From contig OY829383.1 of assembly GCA_963691835.1 (NCBI GenBank), forward strand, positions 3,472,001 through 3,536,000: DNA of 64,000 nucleotides, written 5' to 3'. Positions within the stretch are counted from its first letter, which is position 1; every line of letters begins with the position of its first letter. Both the position numbers and the translations under genes were made by a program. Shown here piece by piece: positions 7,466 to 14,475 of the stretch. The notes beneath the pieces are model-generated. The model had not been told where the DNA came from, ran no database searches, and saw nothing but the letters and a program-made list of their open reading frames with translations. The DNA is from G963691835 sp963691835 (GTDB lineage: Bacteria > Pseudomonadota > Alphaproteobacteria > Thalassobaculales > Thalassobaculaceae).

Positions 7466-7706
7466 CCGGCAAGGGGCATGGGGGCGTAACCCGGTCGCCA
7501 AGCACGCCCGCGTCAACCGCCCACAGGTGATCCCCGGCAAGCGAGCCGAGCGGGACATCGACAACGAGGACCGCGACTACATGGCCGCCCTGGCGCGGTA
7601 TCGGCGCGGGTGCCCGGCCATGGCTCACGAGGACATATGCAGCGACCCGGCGGAGTGCGCCGCCGATGGTCGTTGTCGCCTGTTACAGCAGGGAGGCCCG
7701 GAATGA
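7455..7706 (+). CDS. Small cysteine-motif protein, 83 residues
   Basis: From TTG 7455, overlapping the previous stop, the product ends with a four-cysteine module GCPAMAHEDICSDPAECAAD then GRC. The same spacing C-x8-C-x5-C-x5-C recurs in the product of 8541-8756, so the two are probably paralogues with a metal site. The start codon is uncertain; the cysteine module is clear. Confidence 0.6.
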   Translation: MPADRQGAWGRNPVAKHARVNRPQVIPGKRAERDIDNEDRDYMAALARYRRGCPAMAHEDICSDPAECAADGRCRLLQQGGPE

Positions 7707-7867
7707 TCGACGACCGGCTCACGCTTTCGGACGCCGAGCTTGAAGCATACCGCCAAGCGACCCTCCGTCGACACGAGTGGTGGTGGCGGCTAAACGGGGT
7801 GCAGCGCCAAGGCCGCGCCGCGCTCGACCGGCAGATCCTAGAGATGAGGGAGGTGGCCAATGGCTGA
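7703..7867 (+). CDS. Hypothetical phage protein, 54 residues
   Basis: Starts at ATG 7703 overlapping the previous stop (ATGA). MIDDRLTLSDAELEAYRQAT continues into a basic amphipathic helix with an unusual WWW triplet (HEWWWRLNGVQ). Its stop overlaps the next start. Function unknown. Confidence 0.6.
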   Translation: MIDDRLTLSDAELEAYRQATLRRHEWWWRLNGVQRQGRAALDRQILEMREVANG

Positions 7868-8156
7868 TCGGTTTTACAACAGCGAGGAAGGCGAATTTAT
7901 CGACTTCGCGACCATGGAGGACTGGCGCAAGCGAGATCTTGAGAAGGACGCCGAGATCAAACGGCTACGGCATGCACTCAAGGTTCACGAGGAATGGGAA
8001 GCTGCAATCATCCTGGATGGTGATTGGGGCAACGCCCTCCCCGTGTTCACTCAGAAGATCTACGACGACCTGATAGACAGGGTCCAGCCCACGCGGAATG
8101 CCGCGCTTCAAGGGACTGCCTCTCCTGCCCAGGAGAACGGGGAGGCCGGGGCATGA
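7860..8156 (+). CDS. Hypothetical phage protein, 98 residues
   Basis: MADRFYNSEEGEFIDFATME leads into a charged helix (RKRDLEKDAEIKRLRHALKV). The C-terminus is SPAQENGEAGA, encoded by an 18-base sequence repeated at the end of the gene at 8541-8756. It overlaps both neighbours. No family is recognised. Confidence 0.62.
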   Translation: MADRFYNSEEGEFIDFATMEDWRKRDLEKDAEIKRLRHALKVHEEWEAAIILDGDWGNALPVFTQKIYDDLIDRVQPTRNAALQGTASPAQENGEAGA

Positions 8157-8308
8157 GCGAGCAAAGCTGCGAGCAATGCGCCAATTTCCGGATCTTCGAG
8201 GACGGTGACACGGATTGCGACGCCCAGCGACCGGAGTACGGCAACTGTCCGCTCCTGCGCCCGTGTCCTGATTTCCACGTCAAGGAGAAGGAGGACGAAG
8301 ATTGTTAA
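8153..8308 (+). CDS. Cysteine-rich microprotein, 51 residues
   Basis: Six cysteines in 51 residues: MSEQSCEQCANFRIF, then TDCDAQRPEYGNCPLLRPCP and a C-terminal DC. The CxxC followed by CP motifs suggests a small zinc-binding protein. ATG at 8153 overlaps the preceding stop as ATGA. Confidence 0.6.
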   Translation: MSEQSCEQCANFRIFEDGDTDCDAQRPEYGNCPLLRPCPDFHVKEKEDEDC

Positions 8309-8544
8309 CGACGATGAATGAACCCGACTTTGACGATCTGGAGGACCCGGCCGATCTGGAGTCCCCGGACGAATTTGAGTGTGGACGTTGGGACTCGGAC
8401 AATCCAGGCCGCTGCGCGCTCGCCGGGACGGAGGATTGCGATTTTGAGTGCCCCAACCGGATGCACCTTGCGCGAGCGTGGCGCGGCGAACCAATGTCCC
8501 CGGATGATCCGCTGAAATTAGGCGGCAAGGAGGACGAGACATGA
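8302..8544 (+). CDS. Acidic cysteine-containing phage protein, 80 residues
   Basis: A GGAGG at 8290-8294 sits 7 bases before TTG 8302, which favours this start over ATG 8314. The product is very acidic at its N-terminus (NEPDFDDLEDPADLESPDEF) and contains ECGRWDSDNPGRCALAGTED then CDFEC, another four-cysteine arrangement. It belongs to the same array of small Cys proteins. Function unknown. Confidence 0.55.
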   Translation: MLTTMNEPDFDDLEDPADLESPDEFECGRWDSDNPGRCALAGTEDCDFECPNRMHLARAWRGEPMSPDDPLKLGGKEDET

Positions 8545-8756
8545 ACGACGGTGGGATGTTTCTGGACGACGGCGGTCTCTGGGGCATGAACCGCAGTTTT
8601 AGCCGACGCTGTCCAGCAGGCCGGCACGCTGTCGTCTGTCCAGATCCGGATAAGTGCGCTGACGAGGGCCGATGCTGCCGTGAGCCTCGCCCCGCACCCC
8701 AGGAGAACGGGGAGGACGGCGCCCTAACTGCTCTGACGCAGGGAGCCGCGCCATGA
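8541..8756 (+). CDS. Small cysteine-motif protein, paralogue of the product of 7455-7706
   Basis: The product contains RCPAGRHAVVCPDPDKCADE then GRCC, matching the C-x8-C-DP-xx-C-x5-C pattern of the product of 7455-7706. The tail PAPQENGEDGA echoes the tail encoded at 7860-8156. ATG 8541 overlaps the previous stop. The module may bind a metal; no characterised relative is recognised. Confidence 0.6.
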   Translation: MNDGGMFLDDGGLWGMNRSFSRRCPAGRHAVVCPDPDKCADEGRCCREPRPAPQENGEDGALTALTQGAAP

Positions 8757-9004
8757 CATCGTCCGCCTCCCGTCCGTCTTTGGACGACGTTCTCGATGCC
8801 TATTCGGTAGAGCCTGATCCCGGGCACCACACCCTTGAGCACTATCTTCGAAGCTACCCGGAGTTTGCCAAAGAACTGGTCGATCTTTCGCGGGAGCTCT
8901 CCAGGGCGATACCCGAAAACCCTGCCCCCCTCACGGACTCCGAACAGGCGATGATTGCAGCAGCGATCCGACGCGTACTCCAGGAGAAGGAGGACGGGGC
9001 ATGA
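8753..9004 (+). CDS. Hypothetical phage protein, 83 residues
   Basis: MTSSASRPSLDDVLDAYSVE and a following HTLEHYLRSYPEFAKELVDL make a helical, acidic protein. The middle resembles the short helical region seen in some phage antitoxin or regulator-like proteins, but this is not enough for a call. It overlaps both neighbours. Confidence 0.6.
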   Translation: MTSSASRPSLDDVLDAYSVEPDPGHHTLEHYLRSYPEFAKELVDLSRELSRAIPENPAPLTDSEQAMIAAAIRRVLQEKEDGA

Positions 9005-9171
9005 GGCGCGCGGCTGGAATGGGGCTTTGGCTCTGTGCCTGGGGCCTGGGCGTCATGGCGCTCTCCCTGGCGATCCTGACCATGCGCTTCGCGTGGCTAA
9101 CCGACCGCATCCTGGACGTGGCCAAGGCGATCCATCACGAGAGCGTCCGCATCGAGCGGATGCCGCGATGA
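9001..9171 (+). CDS. Small single-pass membrane protein, 56 residues
   Basis: ATG 9001 overlaps the previous stop. After MRRAAGM comes a transmembrane segment GLWLCAWGLGVMALSLAILT, then a charged helix. The positive N-terminus predicts an N-in orientation. No family is recognised. Confidence 0.58.
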   Translation: MRRAAGMGLWLCAWGLGVMALSLAILTMRFAWLTDRILDVAKAIHHESVRIERMPR

Positions 9172-9227
9172 CCCAACGCATCGAGCCGACATACTGGGCC
9201 GAGGTCGCGATCGCGGGCTGTGTGTGA
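9168..9227 (+). CDS. Possible 19-residue microORF
   Basis: ATG 9168 overlaps the preceding stop (ATGA), and its own TGA overlaps the GTG of the next gene (GTGA). The product is MTQRIEPTYWAEVAIAGCV. It may be real or only a translational relay that lets ribosomes reach the next start. Confidence 0.3.
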   Translation: MTQRIEPTYWAEVAIAGCV

Positions 9228-9445
9228 CGGTGACTCCGACGACTTACATCTACACCGGAGGAGAGCAGGCCGGTGTGGTGGTCCGCCTGAGCAACTATCC
9301 CCGTTTTCCGAAGAGCCCTACCGAGGTTGAGATGGAGGCCCTGGAACTCGGCGAGGAGTTGCGGGACGGGCTTTGTCAGGAGTCCTTCTCGGTCATAACG
9401 CCAGATCGGACCTACTTGCGCTCGATCCGGGAGGAGCCATTGTGA
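9224..9445 (+). CDS. Hypothetical phage protein, 73 residues
   Basis: GTG 9224 opens MTVTPTTYIYTGGEQAGVVV; the rest is acidic with EVEMEALELGEELRDGL. The stop overlaps the next GTG start. No function can be assigned. Confidence 0.6.
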   Translation: MTVTPTTYIYTGGEQAGVVVRLSNYPRFPKSPTEVEMEALELGEELRDGLCQESFSVITPDRTYLRSIREEPL

Positions 9446-9669
9446 CTGAGCGCGCCAAAGAGGCCGTTGCCCTGAACGCGAAGTATCAGGTTGTGGAAGG
9501 AGAATGGCTTACGAGGGACGGTCGGCGTGTTACCGGGCCTCCCGAGACTTGGATGCTGTACAAAGTGGAGTTCGAGGATGGTTCCAAACTCGTTCTAAAC
9601 CGGGGGGACCAGGAGGCTCTTGCTCAACTCGACTTTCAGTTTCGCTGGCTTGGGGTCGATGAAGAATGA
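9442..9669 (+). CDS. Hypothetical phage protein, 75 residues
   Basis: GTG 9442 overlaps the preceding stop and gives MTERAKEAVALNAKYQVVEG, then a beta-rich domain with PETWMLYKVEFEDGSKLVLN. The stop overlaps the start of the methyltransferase gene (ATGA). Function unknown. Confidence 0.6.
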   Translation: MTERAKEAVALNAKYQVVEGEWLTRDGRRVTGPPETWMLYKVEFEDGSKLVLNRGDQEALAQLDFQFRWLGVDEE

Positions 9670-10217
9670 TCACCCTAACCCCCTTCAAGTATCGCACCAT
9701 CCTTGCGGACCCCCCTTGGAAGTTCAAGACCTACAGCGACGAAGGGCGGGACAAATCGGCGGAGGCCCACTACGCGACCATGACGCTCGACGAGATCAAG
9801 CGCCTGCCGGTTTCCCACCTAGCCCACCCGGACGGCGCGCTGCTCATCATGTGGGCCACGGCGCCCATGGTGCCCCAAGCTCTGGAGGTGGTGGAGGCAT
9901 GGGGGTTCGAATACTGCACTATGGGGGCGTGGGCCAAACAGTCGTCCACGGGGCGCAAATGGGCGTTCGGCACCGGCTACAGACTTCGCAGCGCCATGGA
10001 GCCGTTCATCGTGGCCACGCTCGGCAAGCCCGCCACCCTGTCGCTTAGTCAGCGCAACCTGATTGTGGCCCCAGTCCGCGAACACTCCCGTAAGCCCGAC
10101 GAGATGTACGACCTCGCGGAGGCCATCGGGGCCGTGCCCCGGTGCGAGCTATTCAGCCGGACGGATCGAGAGGGCTGGGACTCCTGGGGTGATCAGGCCG
10201 GGCGATACGCCGCTTGA
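9666..10217 (+). CDS. MT-A70-family N6-adenine DNA methyltransferase
   Basis: MT-A70 enzymes transfer a methyl group from S-adenosylmethionine to adenine N6. The catalytic motif is ILADPPWKF (DPPW) near residue 14; ALLIMWATAPMVPQALEVVE and the C-terminal KPDEMYDLAEAIGAVPRCEL plus ELFSRTDREGWDSWGDQ are typical of the family. At 183 residues it is a compact phage version. No matching restriction enzyme is adjacent, so it most likely protects phage DNA or alters regulation. It is the last gene of the first early operon; a promoter-like sequence follows. Confidence 0.92.
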   Translation: MITLTPFKYRTILADPPWKFKTYSDEGRDKSAEAHYATMTLDEIKRLPVSHLAHPDGALLIMWATAPMVPQALEVVEAWGFEYCTMGAWAKQSSTGRKWAFGTGYRLRSAMEPFIVATLGKPATLSLSQRNLIVAPVREHSRKPDEMYDLAEAIGAVPRCELFSRTDREGWDSWGDQAGRYAA

Positions 10218-10244
10218 AATTCGTCATTTAGTAGCGCTTTTGAC

Positions 10245-10273
10245 TTGTTGTCGCCGAGAGTGAGCAGTATATT
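10245..10273 (+). promoter_or_regulatory. Promoter upstream of second phage gene block
   Basis: TTGTTG at 10245-10250 and TATATT at 10268-10273 are separated by 17 bases in the 113-base gap after the methyltransferase gene. It would drive the genes from 10331 to 11945. A GCAAGGAGG ribosome-binding site precedes the first of them. Confidence 0.5.
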
Positions 10274-10330
10274 AGTCAAGCGGCGAGGGCAATCAGGCCC
10301 CGCCCAGCAAGGGCAAGGAGGCCCGGCAAG

Positions 10331-10546
10331 ATGATCAAGAGGACCAACAACAACACCTTCAAAGTCGGCGACATTGTTAAATTCGGCTACGGGCTGGCAG
10401 ACGAGCCGCACGCCCGCTTGGTTGGCGTTGCCGAGTTCGACGATAGTAGTAGTGATGATGAAATCATCATCATCGCCGACGGTCGCGCCTTCGTTCATTA
10501 CAGCGACGCCAGCACGCACCGAGACACCCTGCTCGGGGTGGCCTGA
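10331..10546 (+). CDS. Hypothetical phage protein, 71 residues
   Basis: ATG 10331 gives MIKRTNNNTFKVGDIVKFGY, a small beta-barrel-like N-terminus, then an acidic SSSDDE patch and four isoleucines. It is the first gene of the second block, with a good ribosome-binding site. No function is recognised. Confidence 0.65.
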   Translation: MIKRTNNNTFKVGDIVKFGYGLADEPHARLVGVAEFDDSSSDDEIIIIADGRAFVHYSDASTHRDTLLGVA

Positions 10547-10547
10547 G

Positions 10548-10802
10548 ATGGACAAGACCTACACTTTCGATGAGTTGGCACCTCACGCCCCCCGGAAGAA
10601 ACGGGCGACCTTTGAGTACGACGGGATGACGTGGCGGGTGACCGAGGCGTGGCCTGTCAAATCAAACACTGGCAAGAAGATCAAAGGCTGGGACGTCACC
10701 TACACTTCCGAGCAGGGGCATGTGGTGAAAAGCGAGCCAATCGGCCAAAGCCGACTCAACGACCCCGACCGCAATTGGGGCATGCGAAGGGGGGAAAAGT
10801 AA
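10548..10802 (+). CDS. Hypothetical phage protein, 84 residues
   Basis: MDKTYTFDELAPHAPRKKRA is followed by MTWRVTEAWPVKSNTGKKIK. The pattern is that of a small basic beta-rich protein. It starts 1 base after the previous stop and its stop overlaps the next ATG. Function unknown. Confidence 0.62.
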   Translation: MDKTYTFDELAPHAPRKKRATFEYDGMTWRVTEAWPVKSNTGKKIKGWDVTYTSEQGHVVKSEPIGQSRLNDPDRNWGMRRGEK

Positions 10803-11314
10803 TGACCGAGATCCAGCCCATCACCGCGCCCGAGATTCGAGCACTGATGGCGGGGACGAACGCGGGCGTGGCCGAGCTTGCCGACAAGCTCGGGGTGAAT
10901 CGGCGGAAGTTCGCCCGGATGGTTTCCGGGGAGGAGTCCATAGGCCAGGGCATGACCAAGCGGATCTACGACGCCCTGGGGCTCGAGGCCCCGCCGTGGG
11001 CTGGGCTCCCGGACGAGTGGACCTTGGGCCTCGGCATGATCGGCGACGGCGACATCCGCTATTACATCCACCACCTCGTTCCGCCCAGGTTCACCGCCCA
11101 GGTGGTCGACGTCGAGGCGGGCGAGGAGCAGCCGACGCGGGGGCTGGTCGTTGTGTTCCAAGAGGACAACAACGGGGCCGGGACCTATATCTGCGACTTC
11201 TCCTGGACCGATGAGCCGCCGGGCGACCTCCAGCCGCTGATGCAGGAGGCTACCGAGGCTTTGCACGAGCTTAGCCGCGTCTTCCATGAGGACGTGGCTG
11301 GCATCGACGACTGA
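10802..11314 (+). CDS. HTH-containing phage protein, 170 residues
   Basis: The N-terminal 65 residues form a Cro/C1-like helix-turn-helix: ITAPEIRALMAGTNAGVAEL then ADKLGVNRRKFARMVSGEES. The remaining hundred residues, containing DIRYYIHHLVPPRFTAQVVD and an acidic C-terminus, are an unknown domain. A DNA-binding regulatory role is likely; its target is not visible. Confidence 0.68.
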   Translation: MTEIQPITAPEIRALMAGTNAGVAELADKLGVNRRKFARMVSGEESIGQGMTKRIYDALGLEAPPWAGLPDEWTLGLGMIGDGDIRYYIHHLVPPRFTAQVVDVEAGEEQPTRGLVVVFQEDNNGAGTYICDFSWTDEPPGDLQPLMQEATEALHELSRVFHEDVAGIDD

Positions 11315-11625
11315 TGGCCTGGCCCAGGCGGCCCCGCCTCAACCTCTACTATCAGGAGGGGACGCCGGGGGTGGAGACCACGGCTTGGCCGACAGTCCTG
11401 AAGAGGGAGGGCACCCGGCCATTCCTATATGTCCAATATGAAGACAGACAATCGCGGGTGGGGACCCGCATGTCCCCCCGACCGTATCGGCTGGAACTCC
11501 GAGCCCTGGGCCTCGGGGTCTACCCCATCGCCCATTACGGCAGTATGCAGAAGCTACAGCGAGAAGCGGCCCGGATGGCAAAGCTCGGTGCCGTCCTATG
11601 CAGATACTATGGAGAGGACCAATGA
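11314..11625 (+). CDS. Hypothetical phage protein, 103 residues
   Basis: MAWPRRPRLNLYYQEGTPGV leads into a basic domain with KLQREAARMAKLGAVLCRYY at the end. Start and stop overlap the adjoining genes. No family is recognised. Confidence 0.62.
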   Translation: MAWPRRPRLNLYYQEGTPGVETTAWPTVLKREGTRPFLYVQYEDRQSRVGTRMSPRPYRLELRALGLGVYPIAHYGSMQKLQREAARMAKLGAVLCRYYGEDQ

Positions 11626-11945
11626 CCTACTATGTGACCATCTACGCATCCGAGGACGGGGTGATCGATTACGACGCGGACATCCTGGAGGTCGCCACCA
11701 TGGACGCGGTACACAGGGTGGCTCAGAGCGCCTACCGCTCAGAACTGGATACCGGCGCCGTGTCTCGGGTGGACGTGCAGCCGGGCCGTTTCGAGGACTG
11801 CTGGTTTGATCTCGAATATCCACCGAACGAACTAGAGAGCCGTGGCCCGTTCCGGCCCGGCAAGTGGTCCGTCCGGGTGGATCAAGGCCGTTGGAAGGTG
11901 ATCCCAAATGAAACTGTCTACATAGGTATTCCCGTATGGAGTTAG
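11622..11945 (+). CDS. Hypothetical phage protein, 107 residues
   Basis: From ATG 11622, overlapping the previous stop, the product reads MTYYVTIYASEDGVIDYDAD and ends with ESRGPFRPGKWSVRVDQGRW. It looks like a mixed alpha/beta domain. It is the last gene of the block. Function unknown. Confidence 0.62.
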   Translation: MTYYVTIYASEDGVIDYDADILEVATMDAVHRVAQSAYRSELDTGAVSRVDVQPGRFEDCWFDLEYPPNELESRGPFRPGKWSVRVDQGRWKVIPNETVYIGIPVWS

Positions 11946-12012
11946 TGTTGCGGTTTAAAGTGAGTGCGTCGGTGTGTATATTAAGAGCGCAGTCTTAGTT
12001 TTTGCCGCTGAT

Positions 12013-13128
12013 ATGCACACAAAAATGTTCACGAGTAACCAGTTGCGCGCCGCGATCAAAGCCGCTGGTCTTACGAATGAGCGGCTGGCTAAGGAGTCCG
12101 GGGTCGGGCTGCGAACCGTCGAGCGGTATCAGGAGCAAGGCGGCTTTGTGAAGGGCCACCAAAGACTCAAGGACGCCCTCGCTTCCAAGCTAGCCGAGTA
12201 CGGCATAGACGTCGCCGACATGCTGGACAACGATCTCCCGAAGATCGTGGCTGCGAACACCATCAACACCATCCTACCGCCGCCAGACGCGGCCGGCCTC
12301 CGGCTCTACAAGGTGTTGTGGATCGACCCGCAGGGGCAGCCGCTCCCACTCCCAGAGAACGACGGAGACCCCCGGCAGCTTACCGATCTTGAGTTGACGG
12401 TTGTGGTCAACCTCCGCTGCGTGAAGTTGGCGGTCTATGAAGGGCGCGGCTACCTCTACCTCACGCCACGCACGCTCACATCGCAGCAGATCGCCGCCCT
12501 GAATGGAGCCGCACAGTTCTGGGTGGGACCGGTGATGATGGTCGATCCCGAGGACGCGATGCAGGAGCATTATCCGAGCCTCGGCAGCCTCCTCCAGGCA
12601 TTGAGGCCGAATCCCGCGATGCTGACAGGCAACCTACCGGGCACGCTGATCAGCCGACAGCTACCGACCAACCGGGTTTTCAAATCGATGTTCGACGGCC
12701 ACACCGCGCTCCGCGAGACTTTGCGGGCATGGCAGGACGTTGGCGGGCGCCGTGGCGACACACTGTTCCACGCCCTGACCCAGATCGGCTCACTCGCCCG
12801 GACCTACATAGTCCGGCAGAATCATGATTACGCCTACCTGCTCGACTACGTCGGCAGCGGCCACAACATTTTCTGGCCCTCCGATCTTGAGAACCTCCAG
12901 GGCATGCGGATCGACAAGGTGCCCGACCGGAACCTCGGCAACTGGATGGTCGGGGAGCTTAACCGCTTCTTTCAGGGGGACAGCCCCGAGCTTCGGACGT
13001 GCTCCGGGATCATCCATACCAGCGACGGGCCGGAGCGGCGGGACTGGTATCGGCTGGCCCTGCCGCTGGAGACGGATGGGGGCAACGAGCCCTCGGCCAT
13101 CGTTCTGACCCTGCCCCACAAGGCCTGA
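12013..13128 (+). CDS. HTH regulator with large C-terminal domain, possibly PAS-like
   Basis: The N-terminus has a helix-turn-helix (FTSNQLRAAIKAAGLTNERL, AKESGVGLRTVERYQEQGG). After a linker come about 290 residues with no certain family. The last 110 (LLDYVGSGHNIFWPSDLENL, RIDKVPDRNLGNWMVGELNR, RDWYRLALPL) resemble the PAS-like sensory domains common in alphaproteobacteria, which would make this a ligand-responsive regulator. Starts at 12013 and 12025 are both possible; neither has a clear ribosome-binding site. It stands alone between the second phage block and the element end. Confidence 0.6.
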   Translation: MHTKMFTSNQLRAAIKAAGLTNERLAKESGVGLRTVERYQEQGGFVKGHQRLKDALASKLAEYGIDVADMLDNDLPKIVAANTINTILPPPDAAGLRLYKVLWIDPQGQPLPLPENDGDPRQLTDLELTVVVNLRCVKLAVYEGRGYLYLTPRTLTSQQIAALNGAAQFWVGPVMMVDPEDAMQEHYPSLGSLLQALRPNPAMLTGNLPGTLISRQLPTNRVFKSMFDGHTALRETLRAWQDVGGRRGDTLFHALTQIGSLARTYIVRQNHDYAYLLDYVGSGHNIFWPSDLENLQGMRIDKVPDRNLGNWMVGELNRFFQGDSPELRTCSGIIHTSDGPERRDWYRLALPLETDGGNEPSAIVLTLPHKA

Positions 13129-13221
13129 TCGGCGGGCTCTGAGCCTCTGATGAGAGCGCGCGTCTATACCTTATATATATACGCTTCTGAGAGAGCCCCT
13201 GGAGGCCGGTTTTCGGCCCCG

Positions 13222-13241
13222 CGTGATCCATACGTGATCCA
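13222..13241 (+). repeat. 9-bp direct repeats, candidate integrase arm sites
   Basis: CGTGATCCA occurs at 13222-13230 and again at 13233-13241, 11 bases apart, about 50 bases before the tRNA fragment. Short helically phased direct repeats beside an attachment core are typical arm-type integrase sites. The assignment is by position only. Confidence 0.35.
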
Positions 13242-13287
13242 AGGGGGCTGGTCAAAGGCGCGAAGGGGTGCTAAGTCATTGAAAAGA

Positions 13288-13340
13288 TGGTGCCGGTTGA
13301 GGGACTTGAACCCCCGACCCTCTGATTACAAATCAGAACC
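13288..13340 (-). tRNA. 3'-half fragment of tRNA-Thr(UGU), candidate attachment site
   Basis: On the minus strand these bases read as the anticodon arm with loop TTTGTAA (anticodon TGT), the variable loop, a T-arm with GGGGG-TTCAAGT-CCCTC pairing, the 3' acceptor strand AACCGGC, discriminator A and CCA. The D-arm and the 5' acceptor strand (expected GCCGGTT) are absent. The sequence beyond 13340 is protein-coding. Three-prime tRNA halves are standard attachment cores for phages and islands, so this probably marks the element's right end. It cannot make a functional tRNA. Confidence 0.8.
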
Positions 13341-14333
13341 TTCGGCCTGCTTGGTACTGGAGTGATCGGAGGAGGCTGGGCTGCGCGGGCTCTGCATGCC
13401 GGGCTTGATGTGGTCGCGGCCGATATCAATCCGGCGATGGAAGATTGGATCCGCGGCGCCGTTGAGAACGCAGCGCCGTCGCTGTCTGCGCTGACCGAGG
13501 GCATTCCGATGCCCGAACGGGGGACGCTTTCGTTCACGACCGACCCACTTGAAATGGCGTCGGCGGCGGATTTCGTACAGGAGAACGTGCCCGAAACCCT
13601 TGAGATCAAGCGGCGTGCCCTGGGACAGATTGCCGACGCGACCGGGTCCGATGTGATCATCGCGTCCAGCACCTCGGGTTTCATGCCCACCGAACTGCAG
13701 GAGGGTCTACGACATCCGGAGCGGCTCCTCGTCGGACACCCGTTCAACCCGGTCTATCTGTGTCCGCTGGTCGAGATTGTCGGTGGTGTCGAGACCTCCG
13801 AGGCGGCGAAATCTGCGGCCGCGTCGTTCTATGCTTCGATCGGCATGCACCCTTTGATGATCCGGCGGGAAGTCCCGGGGCACATCTCCGATCGGCTGCA
13901 GGAGGCGATGTGGCGGGAGATTCTCCACGCGCTCAACGACGATATCGCCACGACACGCGAGTTGGATGAGAGCATCGTCTACGGCCCTGGGCTTCGTTGG
14001 TCCATCATGGGCATGAACCAGCTCTACATGCTGGCGGGCGGTGCCGGCGGCGCCCGTCACTTCATGAAGCAGTTCGGGCCAGCGTTGGAGTGGCCGTGGT
14101 CCCATCTCAAGGCGCCACCGTTGACCGATGAGATCATCGACCGGTTCGCCCTCGGCACCGAAGAGCAGGCGGAGGGCAAGACGATCCGGGAGATGGAATC
14201 GATTCGGGACGAGTGCATGGTCGCGGTTCAGCGCGTGCTGGCGAAGCACAATATGGGGGCCGGCAAGACGCTGAACGCCTTCGCCCAACATATGACGGCG
14301 CGTCAGGACGAGGGCCGGGGCGGGAAGAACTGA
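13341..14333 (+). pseudogene. lcdH: L-carnitine dehydrogenase, start lost at element junction
   Basis: The product matches L-carnitine 3-dehydrogenase of the 3-hydroxyacyl-CoA dehydrogenase family: NAD-binding FGLLGTGVIGGGWAAR, then GHPFNPVYLCPLVEIVGG, the dimer region ISDRLQEAMWREILHAL, and RWSIMGMNQLYMLAGGAGGA. It oxidises L-carnitine to 3-dehydrocarnitine with NAD. The frame is open back to 13326 through the tRNA fragment, with no ATG, GTG or TTG before the nucleotide-binding loop; only a few N-terminal codons are missing. The first usable start, GTG 13362, would remove part of the GxGxxG loop. The gene is therefore probably inactive, unless the junction is an assembly artefact. Everything after the junction looks intact. 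Confidence 0.8.
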
Positions 14334-14420
14334 GCGGAGACTTAAAGATCAGGGTGCCGGGCCACATCATCCCAATGCGACTGGTCTTCTACAAAGCTCA
14401 TGAGGCCACGGAATAAAGAC

Positions 14421-14457
14421 GAAGCCCCCCTGGCCTGTCTGGTCACGGGGGCTTTTT
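14421..14457 (+). terminator. Rho-independent terminator after carnitine dehydrogenase gene
   Basis: The stem AAGCCCCC (14421-14428) pairs with GGGGGCTT (14446-14453), followed by a T run to 14457. The A residues on the left side allow it to act in both directions, serving the convergent gene at 14476 as well. Confidence 0.85.
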
Positions 14458-14475
14458 TCTACGGAACTCTTTGGA

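Noticed and set aside
2143..13283. A 13-base identity CTAAGTCATTGAA at about 2144 and 13271 as a pair of attachment sites
   Set aside because: A 13-base match within 13 kb is expected about once by chance, and the first copy lies inside the DUF1376 reading frame.
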